A stretch of 8,462 bases of DNA from Bacteroidales bacterium (GCA_003557765.1 PWNO01000273.1:1-8462), one strand, 5' to 3'. Positions 1 to 7,423 are shown, counted from the stretch's first letter. Notes: generated by a model from the letters alone, not told the origin. Numbers and translations are program-made.

Positions 1-66
1 AGGATGCTGTTCAGGGAAGCACAACGGCGCCATCGCCAGGATAACCGAAGCAGGCAAAGAAACTGA
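1..66. other. Short tail downstream of batE, no secure gene
   Basis: These bases lie past the batE stop at the window edge. On the minus strand the batE frame stays open after its stop, with an ATG at 33, but only 11 codons are visible and they resemble no family I know. No convincing terminator hairpin with a T-run is present, so the transcript may continue beyond the window. Confidence 0.3.
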
Positions 67-831
67 TCAGATCTCTTCCAGCGCACGGCGCTCTATCCAT
101 CCTATATTGCCATTGGCAAGCCGTATCTCGGACCAATCCCTTACTGTATTTGATATCTCCACCCTGGTCCCCTCATGGACCAAAAATAGGTCGATGCCGC
201 GCTCACCCGGCGCACTTTTTACCACAACACGCGACGCCATCACGATGGCTTCCTGTTTTTCATGTACGGTGTAATATTGCCTGCCGGCAGCATAGAAGCC
301 CGCAAGGGTCAACAATATCAGGACCATGGACACTCCTGCACAAAGCTGCTTGTATACCTTTTTGCGTGCCACAAAGAATAAGGCAATAAAAAGTGCCGTG
401 AGGAATACCAGGATGATCACGTTTTTTGCCCATGCATCGACCGGCTGCAGGAGAACATAGCGGTCGTGCCAGTCAAGAAAAAACAGCCGGGGCAGGGGTT
501 CTATCCTGTCGGCAGTCTGTCCCACAGCGATGCGCAGGTTATGTCGGATCGCTTCGTCTGAAGGGTTTAGGCGCAATGCCCGCTCGTAATTCAAGATGGC
601 CTTGCCAAGCATGCCTTTCTGGTAATAGGCGTTGCCGAGATTGTAATACAATGAGGCTGACTCCCATTCCATCTCTGCAATCTTCTCATAAAGAGAAACA
701 GCCTCCTGGTAAGCTTCATCAATATAAGCCTGATTGGCCTTTTCCATGACATGGTCGGGCAACGAACGGCCAAATGCGGCAACAAAAATGACCGGCAAAA
801 GGGAAAAAGATATTGTGGCAATGGCTTTCAT
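67..831 (-). CDS. batE: BatE, TPR protein with two membrane helices and an SH3-like domain
   Basis: This 254-residue protein is BatE. Residues 1-20 are a signal or anchor segment. Two TPR repeats follow (about 26-59 and 60-93; YYNLGNAYYQKGMLGKAI at 62-79 is characteristic). Membrane helices lie at about 134-154 and 163-182, separated by a short basic loop (ARKKVYK, 155-161), and an SH3-like domain fills 195-250 (VVVKSAPGERG, 202-212; WSEIRLANGNIGWI, 233-246). With the basic loop inside, both the TPR and SH3-like parts face the periplasm. Bacterial SH3 domains of this sort often bind cell wall or protein partners, so BatE may tie the complex to the envelope (inference). The ATG at 831 forms a TGATG junction with the batD stop, a one-base overlap typical of translational coupling; a TTG at 834 is possible but less likely. 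The stop is TGA, and no terminator follows within the window. Confidence 0.93.
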   Translation of the reverse strand: MKAIATISFSLLPVIFVAAFGRSLPDHVMEKANQAYIDEAYQEAVSLYEKIAEMEWESASLYYNLGNAYYQKGMLGKAILNYERALRLNPSDEAIRHNLRIAVGQTADRIEPLPRLFFLDWHDRYVLLQPVDAWAKNVIILVFLTALFIALFFVARKKVYKQLCAGVSMVLILLTLAGFYAAGRQYYTVHEKQEAIVMASRVVVKSAPGERGIDLFLVHEGTRVEISNTVRDWSEIRLANGNIGWIERRALEEI

Positions 832-2702
832 CAAGATTTTGTCCGTTGTTGGTTTCGCAATTCATTTTCGAGAGTTACAATGGTATCCATCGCTTTGTTG
901 TAAGTTTCCTCCATGGGGCTTTCCATCCCCTTGGGAGCAAAGCGGGCGAACTCACATTCCTGTAAACCATCCAAAAAGCTTTTGGCGAGGCTGTCAGGAA
1001 CCTGCTTTGAGCGGAAGGCAGCCGCCACGTTTTCTTTGCTTAATTGGGATACGGGAATGTTCAACCTGTCAGATACATAGCCCCATAATGCCTTGAATAT
1101 CTCATCAAAAAATGGTTCTTTCTTCCCTTGTTTTAGCGAGGCAGCGGCACTTTTTAACCGTCTGCTGGCCACCTTGCGTGCTCTCCTTATGCGCAAGCCT
1201 GCCTTGTCTTCGATCATATGCTGGTGTCTTTTCCAGATAACCAGGAACAATAGCAGCAGGACTGCCGGAGCGCCAAGCAGAATGTAGAAAGGGGTGCTTT
1301 TGAAAAACAGCTTTCCTGCGGGTTGCCACGACACGGAATGGGTATGAATGAAACGAATATCATCTGCCATGTATCTGTCCCCGGCAAGCATACCATGGCG
1401 GGCGTTGTCTGCCAGATGGTCACCATCCACATAAAGCTCAAATGGGCCGGCGGTGCGGATAACGTATTCTTCCAGGTTCGGGTCAAAATAGGTGAACCGG
1501 ATGGATGGTATCTCTGCTTTGCCGCCACTCCTCGGAATGATGACATGGTCAAACTCCCTGTTGCCACTGATGCCGTCGCTTCCTGTCCTGATATTGTCTG
1601 ACCGTTGGGGGTCAAAGACATCGAGATGTTGCGGAAACTGGAGCTCCGGCGGTTCGACCATGTTTAGGTTCCCGCGGCCATCAATGGTGATGACAAGGTT
1701 TGCGGCATCATTGACGGCAAGCTCTTTATGACTCAGCCTGGCCTCCATGTTGAATGTACCGACGATGCCACTGAAATTGTCCGGCCGGTTTTGTTCGGGC
1801 AGGGGTAAAACATTCAGGGTGAGCACATTAGACTGAACATGGTGTGATACGGTCTGAAAACGGTCGAAAGGGGAGCCTCCGAAAAATTCGTCAAAGAGGC
1901 TGCCCGGGCGTTGCGGCCTTGTTGCACGCATCCTTACCGCCAGTTCAACCTCCATGGGATCAATCCGTATCTTGCCGGTGCGTTGCGGAAAGACTGCGAC
2001 ACGCCTTATCTCGGCAACATTATAGGAAATGCCGTTCACTACCTCGGAATACACTCCCGGTTGACCGCTGCGTGTGATATTTTCCGACCATAAGCCCTGG
2101 AAGCCTGGCAGCCGTTCGATGGAGTAGTTTGTGACAGGCAGTCTAGTGTAGAGCTTATAACTGATGATGCATTGCTCTCCCCTGTATGGATTGGCATTGC
2201 TGGCGATTGCCCGGATAAAAATATCTTCTGCAGCTGGCTTGTCTCTTTCACCGGGTTCTTCCAGGGACTTTGATGGAGTCCTTTGCGGACCAGGTCCTGC
2301 GGAGGCATCCACTGTTATCCGGATCGTCTCAGTTGAATAATCTTTGCCGTCAACATGCACGGTTGCGGGTTGGATAAGGTGGTCACCCTCCTCTCTCGCT
2401 TCCAGCACATACGTGTAAGAGAACGAAACCGTTGTGGTGACCTGGTTGTTGATGATCTGTGTTGAGGTGCTGGATGATTGGCTGGGCCCCGAGATCACAC
2501 GGAAACCATCAATAACAGGCGCATCAAAATGATCAGGCCGGGCGTTAAGGGTGAAGGTCAGCCTGAACCGTTCACCGACCCCGACCGATGAAGGGGCCGA
2601 GGCAGAAAAAGTCACTTCTTCCGCATGGCATGCCAGCGATGCCATGAACAAAAACACAAGTATGTGCAACGAAAGCTTTCCCATAATGATATGATTCACC
2701 AT
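831..2702 (-). CDS. batD: BatD, large periplasmic protein with a cytoplasmic helical tail
   Basis: This 623-residue protein is BatD, of normal length. A signal peptide covers about 1-27 (ending CHA). The exported part is beta-rich, seemingly several immunoglobulin-like modules: about 28-132, then a Pro/Glu/Lys-rich linker (136-158), 159-300 and 305-426. A transmembrane helix lies at about 471-490. It is followed by a strongly basic stretch (491-528, at least 14 Arg or Lys) and a helical cytoplasmic domain (529-612) that is paralogous to the tail of the BatD-like protein upstream. BatD would thus span the membrane and could join the periplasmic VWA/TPR subunits to the cytosolic ATPase (inference). 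The ATG at 2702 overlaps the batC stop by seven bases; the in-frame ATG at 2684 would give a more typical, shorter signal peptide and cannot be excluded. The TGA stop shares one base with the batE ATG. Confidence 0.94.
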   Translation of the reverse strand: MVNHIIMGKLSLHILVFLFMASLACHAEEVTFSASAPSSVGVGERFRLTFTLNARPDHFDAPVIDGFRVISGPSQSSSTSTQIINNQVTTTVSFSYTYVLEAREEGDHLIQPATVHVDGKDYSTETIRITVDASAGPGPQRTPSKSLEEPGERDKPAAEDIFIRAIASNANPYRGEQCIISYKLYTRLPVTNYSIERLPGFQGLWSENITRSGQPGVYSEVVNGISYNVAEIRRVAVFPQRTGKIRIDPMEVELAVRMRATRPQRPGSLFDEFFGGSPFDRFQTVSHHVQSNVLTLNVLPLPEQNRPDNFSGIVGTFNMEARLSHKELAVNDAANLVITIDGRGNLNMVEPPELQFPQHLDVFDPQRSDNIRTGSDGISGNREFDHVIIPRSGGKAEIPSIRFTYFDPNLEEYVIRTAGPFELYVDGDHLADNARHGMLAGDRYMADDIRFIHTHSVSWQPAGKLFFKSTPFYILLGAPAVLLLLFLVIWKRHQHMIEDKAGLRIRRARKVASRRLKSAAASLKQGKKEPFFDEIFKALWGYVSDRLNIPVSQLSKENVAAAFRSKQVPDSLAKSFLDGLQECEFARFAPKGMESPMEETYNKAMDTIVTLENELRNQQRTKS

Positions 2703-3331
2703 TCCCGTATTGTCCTTACAGGCTCTCTTGTTTGATCTTCCCGGTTGATCCTTTCCTGTATTTTTTGTTCCTGCTGTTTCATGGCTTCCAGTATTCTTTC
2801 GGCGTCTTGCGGAGAAAGCTGATCGATCCGATCAGGCGAAATGTCTTCTTCAGATGTTGGCGGCGTTGTGTCATCGTGCTGCGGCTCCTCTGCGGGTGGC
2901 ATCTCATCGAGCAGGTTCAATGCGTATGCCAGGTTATAGCGGGTGTCTTCTTCATCAGGCATTAAACGTAGCGCCCGCTTGTAGGCTTCGATACTTTCAG
3001 GGATCTGGCCTGCACCCAGATAGGCATTACCCAGGTTATGCAATGCACTGGCTTTGCCCTCATCAGAAGGGGCAACAAACGAAAGGGCATCAAATACCTC
3101 TTGTGCTTCACCGAGCCTGCCTTGCATGTATAACGCATTTCCCAGGTTGAACAATGCCTTGAAGTTGTCTGCATCATGCTCAAGGGATTGAAGGTATTTT
3201 TCCTCCGCTTCGGCATATCTGCCTTCTTCGAAGAGATTGTTGCCTTCCCTGATCCATTGACGAACGTCGGTCGCAAAGATATTACCGGCAAGCAACAGAA
3301 GAAGCATCACAAATGAATTTGTTCGTATCAT
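2696..3331 (-). CDS. batC: BatC, periplasmic TPR protein
   Basis: This 211-residue protein is BatC. Residues 1-20 form a signal peptide ending NIFA. Three tetratricopeptide repeats follow at about 23-56, 57-90 and 95-128, with typical positions such as ALFNLGNALYMQGR (59-72) and ALHNLGNAYLGAGQ (96-109). An acidic, Pro/Thr-rich linker (about 144-165) leads to a predicted helix at 172-196 (LSPQDAERILEAMKQQEQ), a common ending for BatC. TPR arrays bind other proteins, so this is probably a periplasmic scaffold for the VWA subunits. I chose the ATG at 3331, two bases after the batB stop; a TTG at 3337 would overlap batB by four bases and add two residues. Its stop lies inside the batD start region, so translation of the two is probably coupled. 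It is paralogous to the TPR part of BatE. Confidence 0.94.
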   Translation of the reverse strand: MIRTNSFVMLLLLLAGNIFATDVRQWIREGNNLFEEGRYAEAEEKYLQSLEHDADNFKALFNLGNALYMQGRLGEAQEVFDALSFVAPSDEGKASALHNLGNAYLGAGQIPESIEAYKRALRLMPDEEDTRYNLAYALNLLDEMPPAEEPQHDDTTPPTSEEDISPDRIDQLSPQDAERILEAMKQQEQKIQERINREDQTREPVRTIREW

Positions 3332-3333
3332 AA

Positions 3334-4362
3334 TCAATCAAAAAGCCTGATTTTCTGAAACCATTTGTTTTTTCTTTCCATGAAGAACATTTCTATTACC
3401 AGCAAAAGAAGTGCCAATGCCGTAAAATAGTGGAACCGGCTTTCATATTCGGCGAATATAGTCGTTTCATAGGTTTCTTTTTCGAGTGCGCGTATTTTCT
3501 CCAGAATATGGTCAAGTCCCATATCTGCGCCGCTGCCGTGACGAAAGACCCCACCTGTGGCTTCAGCGATGCTGCGCATTAGTTGCTCGTCGTACCTTGT
3601 GATCACTGTATTGCCATCATTGTCGCGCAGGTAACCCCTGACGGTTCCGTTTTCCATGATGGGTATAGGGGCGCCTTCCCGGCTGCCGATCCCCACGGTA
3701 TGGATTGTTACACCCATCTCTTTGGCCCGGTGTGCGTATTCTAATGGGTCATCCTCGTGACTTTCGCCGTCGCTGACGAGTATTATGGTCTTGTTTTTCA
3801 TGTTTTCATCCGGGAGAGAAGCCATCGCCCTTTCCAGGGCCCTGCCGATGGCTGTCCCCTGTACCGATACACTTTCGGTGTTTACGCTTTGCAACAGCAT
3901 TTGGGCTGCCAGGTGATCATTTGTAAGTGGAATCTGTGTATGTGCCGTTCCGGCAAATACCACCAGCCCGAACCTGTCCTGCCCCAGTTGACCGATGAGC
4001 CTGTTGACTGCCAGCTTGGCCCTGTCAAGGCGGCTGGGAAGCACGTCCTGTGCCATCATGCTCCGGCTGACATCAAGGGCCACCACAACATCAACACCCT
4101 CCCGCTTGGCCTCTTCCATGCGGCTTCCTGTTTGCGGGTTGATGGCAGCCAAAACCATCATCGCAAAGGCAAGCATTAGCAGGGAAAATTTTAACCATGG
4201 CCTGTATACCGATACCAGCGGCATCATTTGCGACAATACCCTAAGCTGCCCAAAACGTTGTATGGCCTTTCTCCTCCGATACCGCGACAGCAAAAACAGC
4301 ATGAAAAATAGCGGTATCAGCAAAAAGAGGCCTGTCCACTCAGGATTTTCGAATCGTATCAT
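3334..4362 (-). CDS. batB: BatB, membrane-anchored VWA-domain protein
   Basis: This is BatB, 342 residues from the chosen start. It has the same plan as BatA: helices at about 10-25 and 58-75, a VWA domain (about 88-295) and a last helix at about 312-328. Metal-site residues are DVSRS (97-101), Thr170 in QGTAIGRAL and Asp198 in LVSDGES. The central Gly of the usual DxSGS is Arg here, but the three metal ligands are kept. Basic loops (SRYRRRK, 26-32; ERKNKW at the end) place the VWA domain in the periplasm. I chose the ATG at 4362 because MIRFENPEW matches the usual BatB N-terminus; ATGs at 4368 (two residues longer) and 4437 (25 residues longer, polar and unlike the family) are alternatives. 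The TGA stop lies two bases before the batC ATG. Function is inferred from the family: a periplasmic partner-binding VWA subunit acting with BatA. Confidence 0.95.
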   Translation of the reverse strand: MIRFENPEWTGLFLLIPLFFMLFLLSRYRRRKAIQRFGQLRVLSQMMPLVSVYRPWLKFSLLMLAFAMMVLAAINPQTGSRMEEAKREGVDVVVALDVSRSMMAQDVLPSRLDRAKLAVNRLIGQLGQDRFGLVVFAGTAHTQIPLTNDHLAAQMLLQSVNTESVSVQGTAIGRALERAMASLPDENMKNKTIILVSDGESHEDDPLEYAHRAKEMGVTIHTVGIGSREGAPIPIMENGTVRGYLRDNDGNTVITRYDEQLMRSIAEATGGVFRHGSGADMGLDHILEKIRALEKETYETTIFAEYESRFHYFTALALLLLVIEMFFMERKNKWFQKIRLFD

Positions 4363-4380
4363 CTCCATTGACCACTCGCT

Positions 4381-4390
4381 GTTATATAAC
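4381..4390. repeat. 10-base perfect palindrome upstream of batB
   Basis: GTTATATAAC reads the same on both strands and lies 18 bases before the chosen batB ATG. It could be a small operator or part of an AT-rich leader. A palindrome this short can also arise by chance, so the regulatory reading is weak. Confidence 0.35.
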
Positions 4391-4463
4391 TTCGCTGGTT
4401 CGACATTTATTTTGTTGTTCCGGAGTGCATTCTCCATGTTCAGGTTAGCATTCCGGCTTGTTT

Positions 4464-4478
4464 ACCGGCAGCGCCGGT
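4464..4478 (-). repeat. Perfect GC-rich hairpin (6-bp stem, 3-base loop) after batA
   Basis: On the transcribed strand the sequence is ACCGGC-GCT-GCCGGT, a perfect inverted repeat starting about 27 bases after the batA stop. Related GCCGG or CCGGC copies lie on either side (4453-4457 and 4501-4505), allowing alternative pairings. It is followed by AAACAAG rather than a run of T, so intrinsic termination is unlikely. Confidence 0.6.
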
Positions 4479-4505
4479 TGGTGTTTCACTGCCTGTTTTT
4501 GCCGG

Positions 4506-5501
4506 CTAAGGGATTGTCCGAAGCCAGGTATATCTCAAAACCGTCTCCAACGCAATAAAGATCATCGCCAGGATCAGAAAAGGCATATATTCATCGCGAA
4601 CGCGCACAAATTCAGTATGGTCGATGATGGATGTTTCCATCTTGTCGATCTCTGCATAGACGTTTCCCAGCGCGTCCTGATTGTCGGCCCAGTAATACTG
4701 TCCGCCGGTGATGGTTGCAATCTCTTTCAGCAGCGCTTCATCCACGGGGATCTCCACATCCTGGTACCGGATGCCCAGGGGTGTTTGAAAAGGGTAGGGG
4801 ACAGCCCCGCTGCTTCCTACGCCTACGGTGTAAACACGGATGTCGAAAAGGGCTGCCATGTCAGCAGCGGTGAGCGGGTCTATTACGCCCGTATTGTTAA
4901 TGCCGTCCGTCAGCAGGATGATCACCCTGCTGACGGCTTCGCTGTCGCGCAAGCGATTGATGGCCGTTGCCAGGCCATCGCCGATGGCGGTTCCATCTTC
5001 AACCATGCCGGTCGAGACCCCTGCTGTTAGCTCCTTTAAGAGTGCATGATCCGTGGTTAGCGGACATAAGGTAAAGCTTTCCCCGCTGAATATTGTCACC
5101 CCAATGCGGTCGTTTCCCCGCAGATCAATGAAATCCATGGCAGTCTCCTTGGCGGCTTCCATGCGATTGGGTTGAAAATCCTCCGCCAGCATGGAACCGG
5201 AAATGTCAAGCGCGATCATGATGTCTATACCCTCTATCGATACTTCCCGGGTGCTTGATGTGCTTTGCGGTCTGGCGAGAACAACAATCAACAAACCGAT
5301 GGCCAGCAGCCGCAAGACAGAAGGAAGGTGCCTCATCCGCATGCGAAGGCTCCACCTTACCCCATCCAGATATGCCGAATGTGAAAAGAGGATGTCTGAC
5401 GACCGCTCTCTGGAGGTCATAAAGTACCATATGGCCAACAGTGGCACAACAGCCAGCAGAAACAAACAGGGTTGATATGCAAAATCAATATCAGAAAACA
5501 T
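4506..5501 (-). CDS. batA: BatA, membrane-anchored VWA-domain protein
   Basis: This 331-residue protein is BatA. It has hydrophobic segments at about 11-28, 61-77 and 305-320, with a VWA domain (about 92-285) between the second and third. The MIDAS metal site is complete: DISGS (99-103), Thr171 in DGTAIGDGL and Asp199 in LLTDG. The loop between the first two helices is rich in Arg (R31, R33, R50, R53, R55, R57), and the C-terminal end is also basic, so by the positive-inside rule both are cytoplasmic and the VWA domain is periplasmic. VWA domains with this site usually bind protein partners through a divalent metal. The ATG at 5501 is preceded by an A-rich leader; the AGGAAGG element 13-19 bases upstream lies in the end of the previous gene. 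The stop is TAG. It is paralogous to the next gene, batB, from which a spacer of about 140 bases separates it. Confidence 0.96.
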   Translation of the reverse strand: MFSDIDFAYQPCLFLLAVVPLLAIWYFMTSRERSSDILFSHSAYLDGVRWSLRMRMRHLPSVLRLLAIGLLIVVLARPQSTSSTREVSIEGIDIMIALDISGSMLAEDFQPNRMEAAKETAMDFIDLRGNDRIGVTIFSGESFTLCPLTTDHALLKELTAGVSTGMVEDGTAIGDGLATAINRLRDSEAVSRVIILLTDGINNTGVIDPLTAADMAALFDIRVYTVGVGSSGAVPYPFQTPLGIRYQDVEIPVDEALLKEIATITGGQYYWADNQDALGNVYAEIDKMETSIIDHTEFVRVRDEYMPFLILAMIFIALETVLRYTWLRTIP

Positions 5502-5507
5502 GTTTAT

Positions 5508-6521
5508 TTATTTCCTTCCTTTGTCAATGACCTTAACGTGCCGGGTCAGCTCCATCGTTTCGGTTTTTTTTTGCGTACCGGCGTCATCCGGGATTGTTTT
5601 TCTTACAAATTCCAGCGCCAATTCCAGAACCTGTTCATGTACCTCCGGCCCGGGCTGATGTTTGGCAAACTTTACCAGATCAGCCATTTCCAATATACCC
5701 CGGGCTTTTTCTGTCAATGCTGCATCCCTGGTCTTTTGCGGCAACAGGTGCATGATCTCCGCTGTGGTCATCTCCATGGCGTTGACCCCAAACCTTTTGC
5801 GAAGATAGAGGCGCAGGATTGTCGTCAGCTCACTGTGGTATAGTTTGATCTTGCCCCCCTGCCAAAGTTCTTTTCGTCTTAATGTTTCAAGGCTGGAAAT
5901 GGCTGCTATATGTGCAGGGACATCCGGCTTTTCCCAGATGTCGGGTTCAGCTAATCGCACCTTGCGCCCGCGCAACCATTTGATCAGGAAAAACAACAGC
6001 AGGGCAACCGCAATGACAGGCAGCACCCAGCGAAGCAGTTCCCATAAGGTAAGCGGAATAAGCCATATGGGACGGATATCCCTGTATTTCTCGGCCATAT
6101 CAACCTCTACGCCCTTAACCTGCAATAAAGCAGCCTGGCTCTCAAACAGCGTGGTGTCACCTTCAAAGACATACTTAAAAAGCTGACGGGGAACAGGGTA
6201 ATAACCTTCTTCCCATGCCGTGATTACAAGTGTCTGCCGCAGCGCGATCAGTTTATCGTCCTTGTGCAGGGTATCGGGACTCCCAAAGCCGATCACTTCA
6301 ATTTCGCCTGTTATGGTATCGGCAAAGACAGGCAATATGATGTGGCCACCGGAAGGTGCCTCTGCTTCAATCACCATTCGTCCGTGCTGACCCATCAGTA
6401 TTTCATCGGGAGTCAGCTCTACCCTGGCCTGGTGTGCATGGGCCAGTCCGATAACATTAAGACAGGAAAAGGCCAATGGCAGTACGAAGGCGATTATATA
6501 TGGTAAGGGTCCACGTTTCAT
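5508..6521 (-). CDS. BatD-like single-pass membrane protein between DUF58 and BatA
   Basis: This 337-residue protein occupies the slot usually annotated as hypothetical in Bat clusters. Residues 1 to about 29 look like a signal peptide ending LAHA. Residues 30-140 are beta-rich and resemble one immunoglobulin-like module of BatD. A transmembrane helix lies at about 163-183, followed by a basic stretch (KWLRGRKVR, 181-189), so the rest is cytoplasmic. The cytoplasmic helical domain (about 200-308) aligns with the BatD C-terminus: ILRLYLRKRFGVN (235-247) matches ALWGYVSDRLNIP in BatD, and ADLVKFAK (280-287) matches CEFARFAP, with 45 residues between block starts in both. The protein therefore looks like a short BatD. 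The charged tail (309-337) includes residues coded by a run of nine A. It starts 10 bases after DUF58 and ends 6 bases before batA, so it is surely co-transcribed. It may couple the cytosolic MoxR/DUF58 pair to the membrane complex (inference). Confidence 0.92.
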   Translation of the reverse strand: MKRGPLPYIIAFVLPLAFSCLNVIGLAHAHQARVELTPDEILMGQHGRMVIEAEAPSGGHIILPVFADTITGEIEVIGFGSPDTLHKDDKLIALRQTLVITAWEEGYYPVPRQLFKYVFEGDTTLFESQAALLQVKGVEVDMAEKYRDIRPIWLIPLTLWELLRWVLPVIAVALLLFFLIKWLRGRKVRLAEPDIWEKPDVPAHIAAISSLETLRRKELWQGGKIKLYHSELTTILRLYLRKRFGVNAMEMTTAEIMHLLPQKTRDAALTEKARGILEMADLVKFAKHQPGPEVHEQVLELALEFVRKTIPDDAGTQKKTETMELTRHVKVIDKGRK

Positions 6522-6531
6522 AAATTACAAC

Positions 6532-7401
6532 TCAACGGCTTCGTTGCTTGAACAATTGCATCAAAGGTGGAACATAGTCCTTGTTTGTTGGTATAAAAAT
6601 TTGATCTACACCTGCTTTAGAAAACGTCTCCTTAATAAATGCTTCATGCTCCTTGTTGTGGGAGACAATTTTTTTCTGAACCTCTTTACTGGAGGTATCC
6701 AGCCAGTATGCTGCACCAGTTTCTGCGTCTCTGAACTTCATGAGGCCCAGTGGAGGAATGTTTTTTTCCCTGTGATCATAAACACGCAGACAGATCAGGT
6801 CATGCTTTTTTGACACGATCTGCAAGGCATCTCCAAAGTCTTTGTCGTGAAAGTCGGAGATAAGGAATGCGACAGAACGTTTTTTGATCAGGTTTCTCAG
6901 GTATTTCAGTGCAACGGCGATGTTTGTGCCCCGATGGTCGGGCTTGAAGTCAATGAGTTCCCTGATGATCCGCAGAATATGCGCCGTACCCTTTTTGGGT
7001 GGGATGTATTTCTCGATCTTGTCGCTAAAAAAGATCACACCCACCTTGTCGTTATTGTTAATTGCCGAGAAAGCCAGCACACCGGCAATTTCGGTGATCA
7101 GCTGCTCTTTGGTAAGGCCAGTGGCACCAAACTCATTGGATCCGCTCACATCGATCAGCAAAATCACTGTCATTTCGCGCTCCTCCTCAAACACCTTTAC
7201 GTAAGGATGGTTGAAACGGGCGGTCACATTCCAGTCGATATTCCGGACATCATCCCCATAATAATACTCCCGAACTTCTGTAAAGGTCATCCCACGCCCT
7301 TTAAAAGCACTGTGATAGTGTCCGGAGAAAAGCTGCCTGGACAGTCCCCGGGTCTTGATTTCAATCTTTCGTACTTTTTTAATCAGTTCAGCGGTTTCCA
7401 T
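6532..7401 (-). CDS. DUF58 (VWA-like) protein, MoxR partner
   Basis: This 289-residue protein belongs to the DUF58 family, which almost always accompanies MoxR ATPases. The conserved core is at residues 46-70, with YYYGDDVRNIDWNVTARFNH at 46-65, and leads into a VWA-like fold. The metal-site (MIDAS) motif is DVSGS (84-88), with a Thr in RGT (157-159) and an Asp in SDF (182-184), so the metal site looks complete. There is no signal peptide or membrane segment, so it should be cytosolic beside MoxR. I chose the ATG at 7401 because the family-type N-terminus (METAELIKKVRKIEI) starts there and an A/T-rich stretch precedes it. The reading frame stays open to an ATG at 7557, but that extension would overlap moxR by about 107 bases and looks non-protein-like. 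The next gene starts 10 bases after the TGA stop. Its role as a MoxR client or adaptor is inferred from the family. Confidence 0.95.
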   Translation of the reverse strand: METAELIKKVRKIEIKTRGLSRQLFSGHYHSAFKGRGMTFTEVREYYYGDDVRNIDWNVTARFNHPYVKVFEEEREMTVILLIDVSGSNEFGATGLTKEQLITEIAGVLAFSAINNNDKVGVIFFSDKIEKYIPPKKGTAHILRIIRELIDFKPDHRGTNIAVALKYLRNLIKKRSVAFLISDFHDKDFGDALQIVSKKHDLICLRVYDHREKNIPPLGLMKFRDAETGAAYWLDTSSKEVQKKIVSHNKEHEAFIKETFSKAGVDQIFIPTNKDYVPPLMQLFKQRSR

Positions 7402-7413
7402 TTGTAAATTTGG

Positions 7414-7423
7414 CGGCCGGCCG
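7414..7423. repeat. GC-only palindrome in the moxR-DUF58 spacer
   Basis: CGGCCGGCCG is a perfect 10-base palindrome of G and C only, in the 49-base gap between the moxR stop and the DUF58 start. It sits inside a longer GC-rich run (7411-7427) that contrasts with the A/T-rich bases next to the DUF58 ATG. It could form a short hairpin between the two genes; no T-run follows it. Confidence 0.4.

Larger units (their letters stand above)
4363..4505 (-). promoter_or_regulatory. batA-batB spacer with hairpin and palindrome
   Basis: This is by far the longest non-coding stretch inside the cluster (143 bases with the batB start at 4362; 68 if 4437 were used). It contains a perfect GC-rich hairpin, a further 10-base palindrome close to the batB start, and a weak GGAG/CTCC inverted repeat at 4424-4437. 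No T-run follows the hairpin on the transcribed strand, so it is not a standard terminator, and I found no Bacteroidota-type promoter (TTTG with TAnnTTTG). It may be an mRNA processing, stability or translation-control element, or simply a remnant; the function is unknown. Confidence 0.45.

Noticed and set aside
1..33. Possible start of another gene downstream of batE (ATG at 33, minus strand).
   Set aside because: Only 11 codons are visible, with no family similarity and no other supporting signal.
1232..1533. One entry in the findings list has an empty title and zero interest.
   Set aside because: It makes no claim and should be ignored.
2626..2634. Possible lipoprotein signal in BatD (SLAC, Cys25).
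   Set aside because: The -3 position is Ser rather than an aliphatic residue, and a normal signal peptidase I site ending CHA follows; the lipobox match is poor.
4363..4437. Longer batB start at the ATG at 4437.
   Set aside because: The extra 25 residues are polar and precede the family-typical N-terminus MIRFENPEW; a signal-anchor protein of this family begins right there.
4464..4478. Intrinsic terminator between batA and batB.
   Set aside because: The hairpin is good but is followed by AAACAAG rather than a T-run on the transcribed strand.
6760..6766. Slippery heptamer A AAA AAC in phase in the DUF58 gene.
   Set aside because: The -1 frame ends after roughly two dozen codons inside the conserved domain, and no downstream stimulatory structure was evident; it is most likely just Lys-Asn codons.
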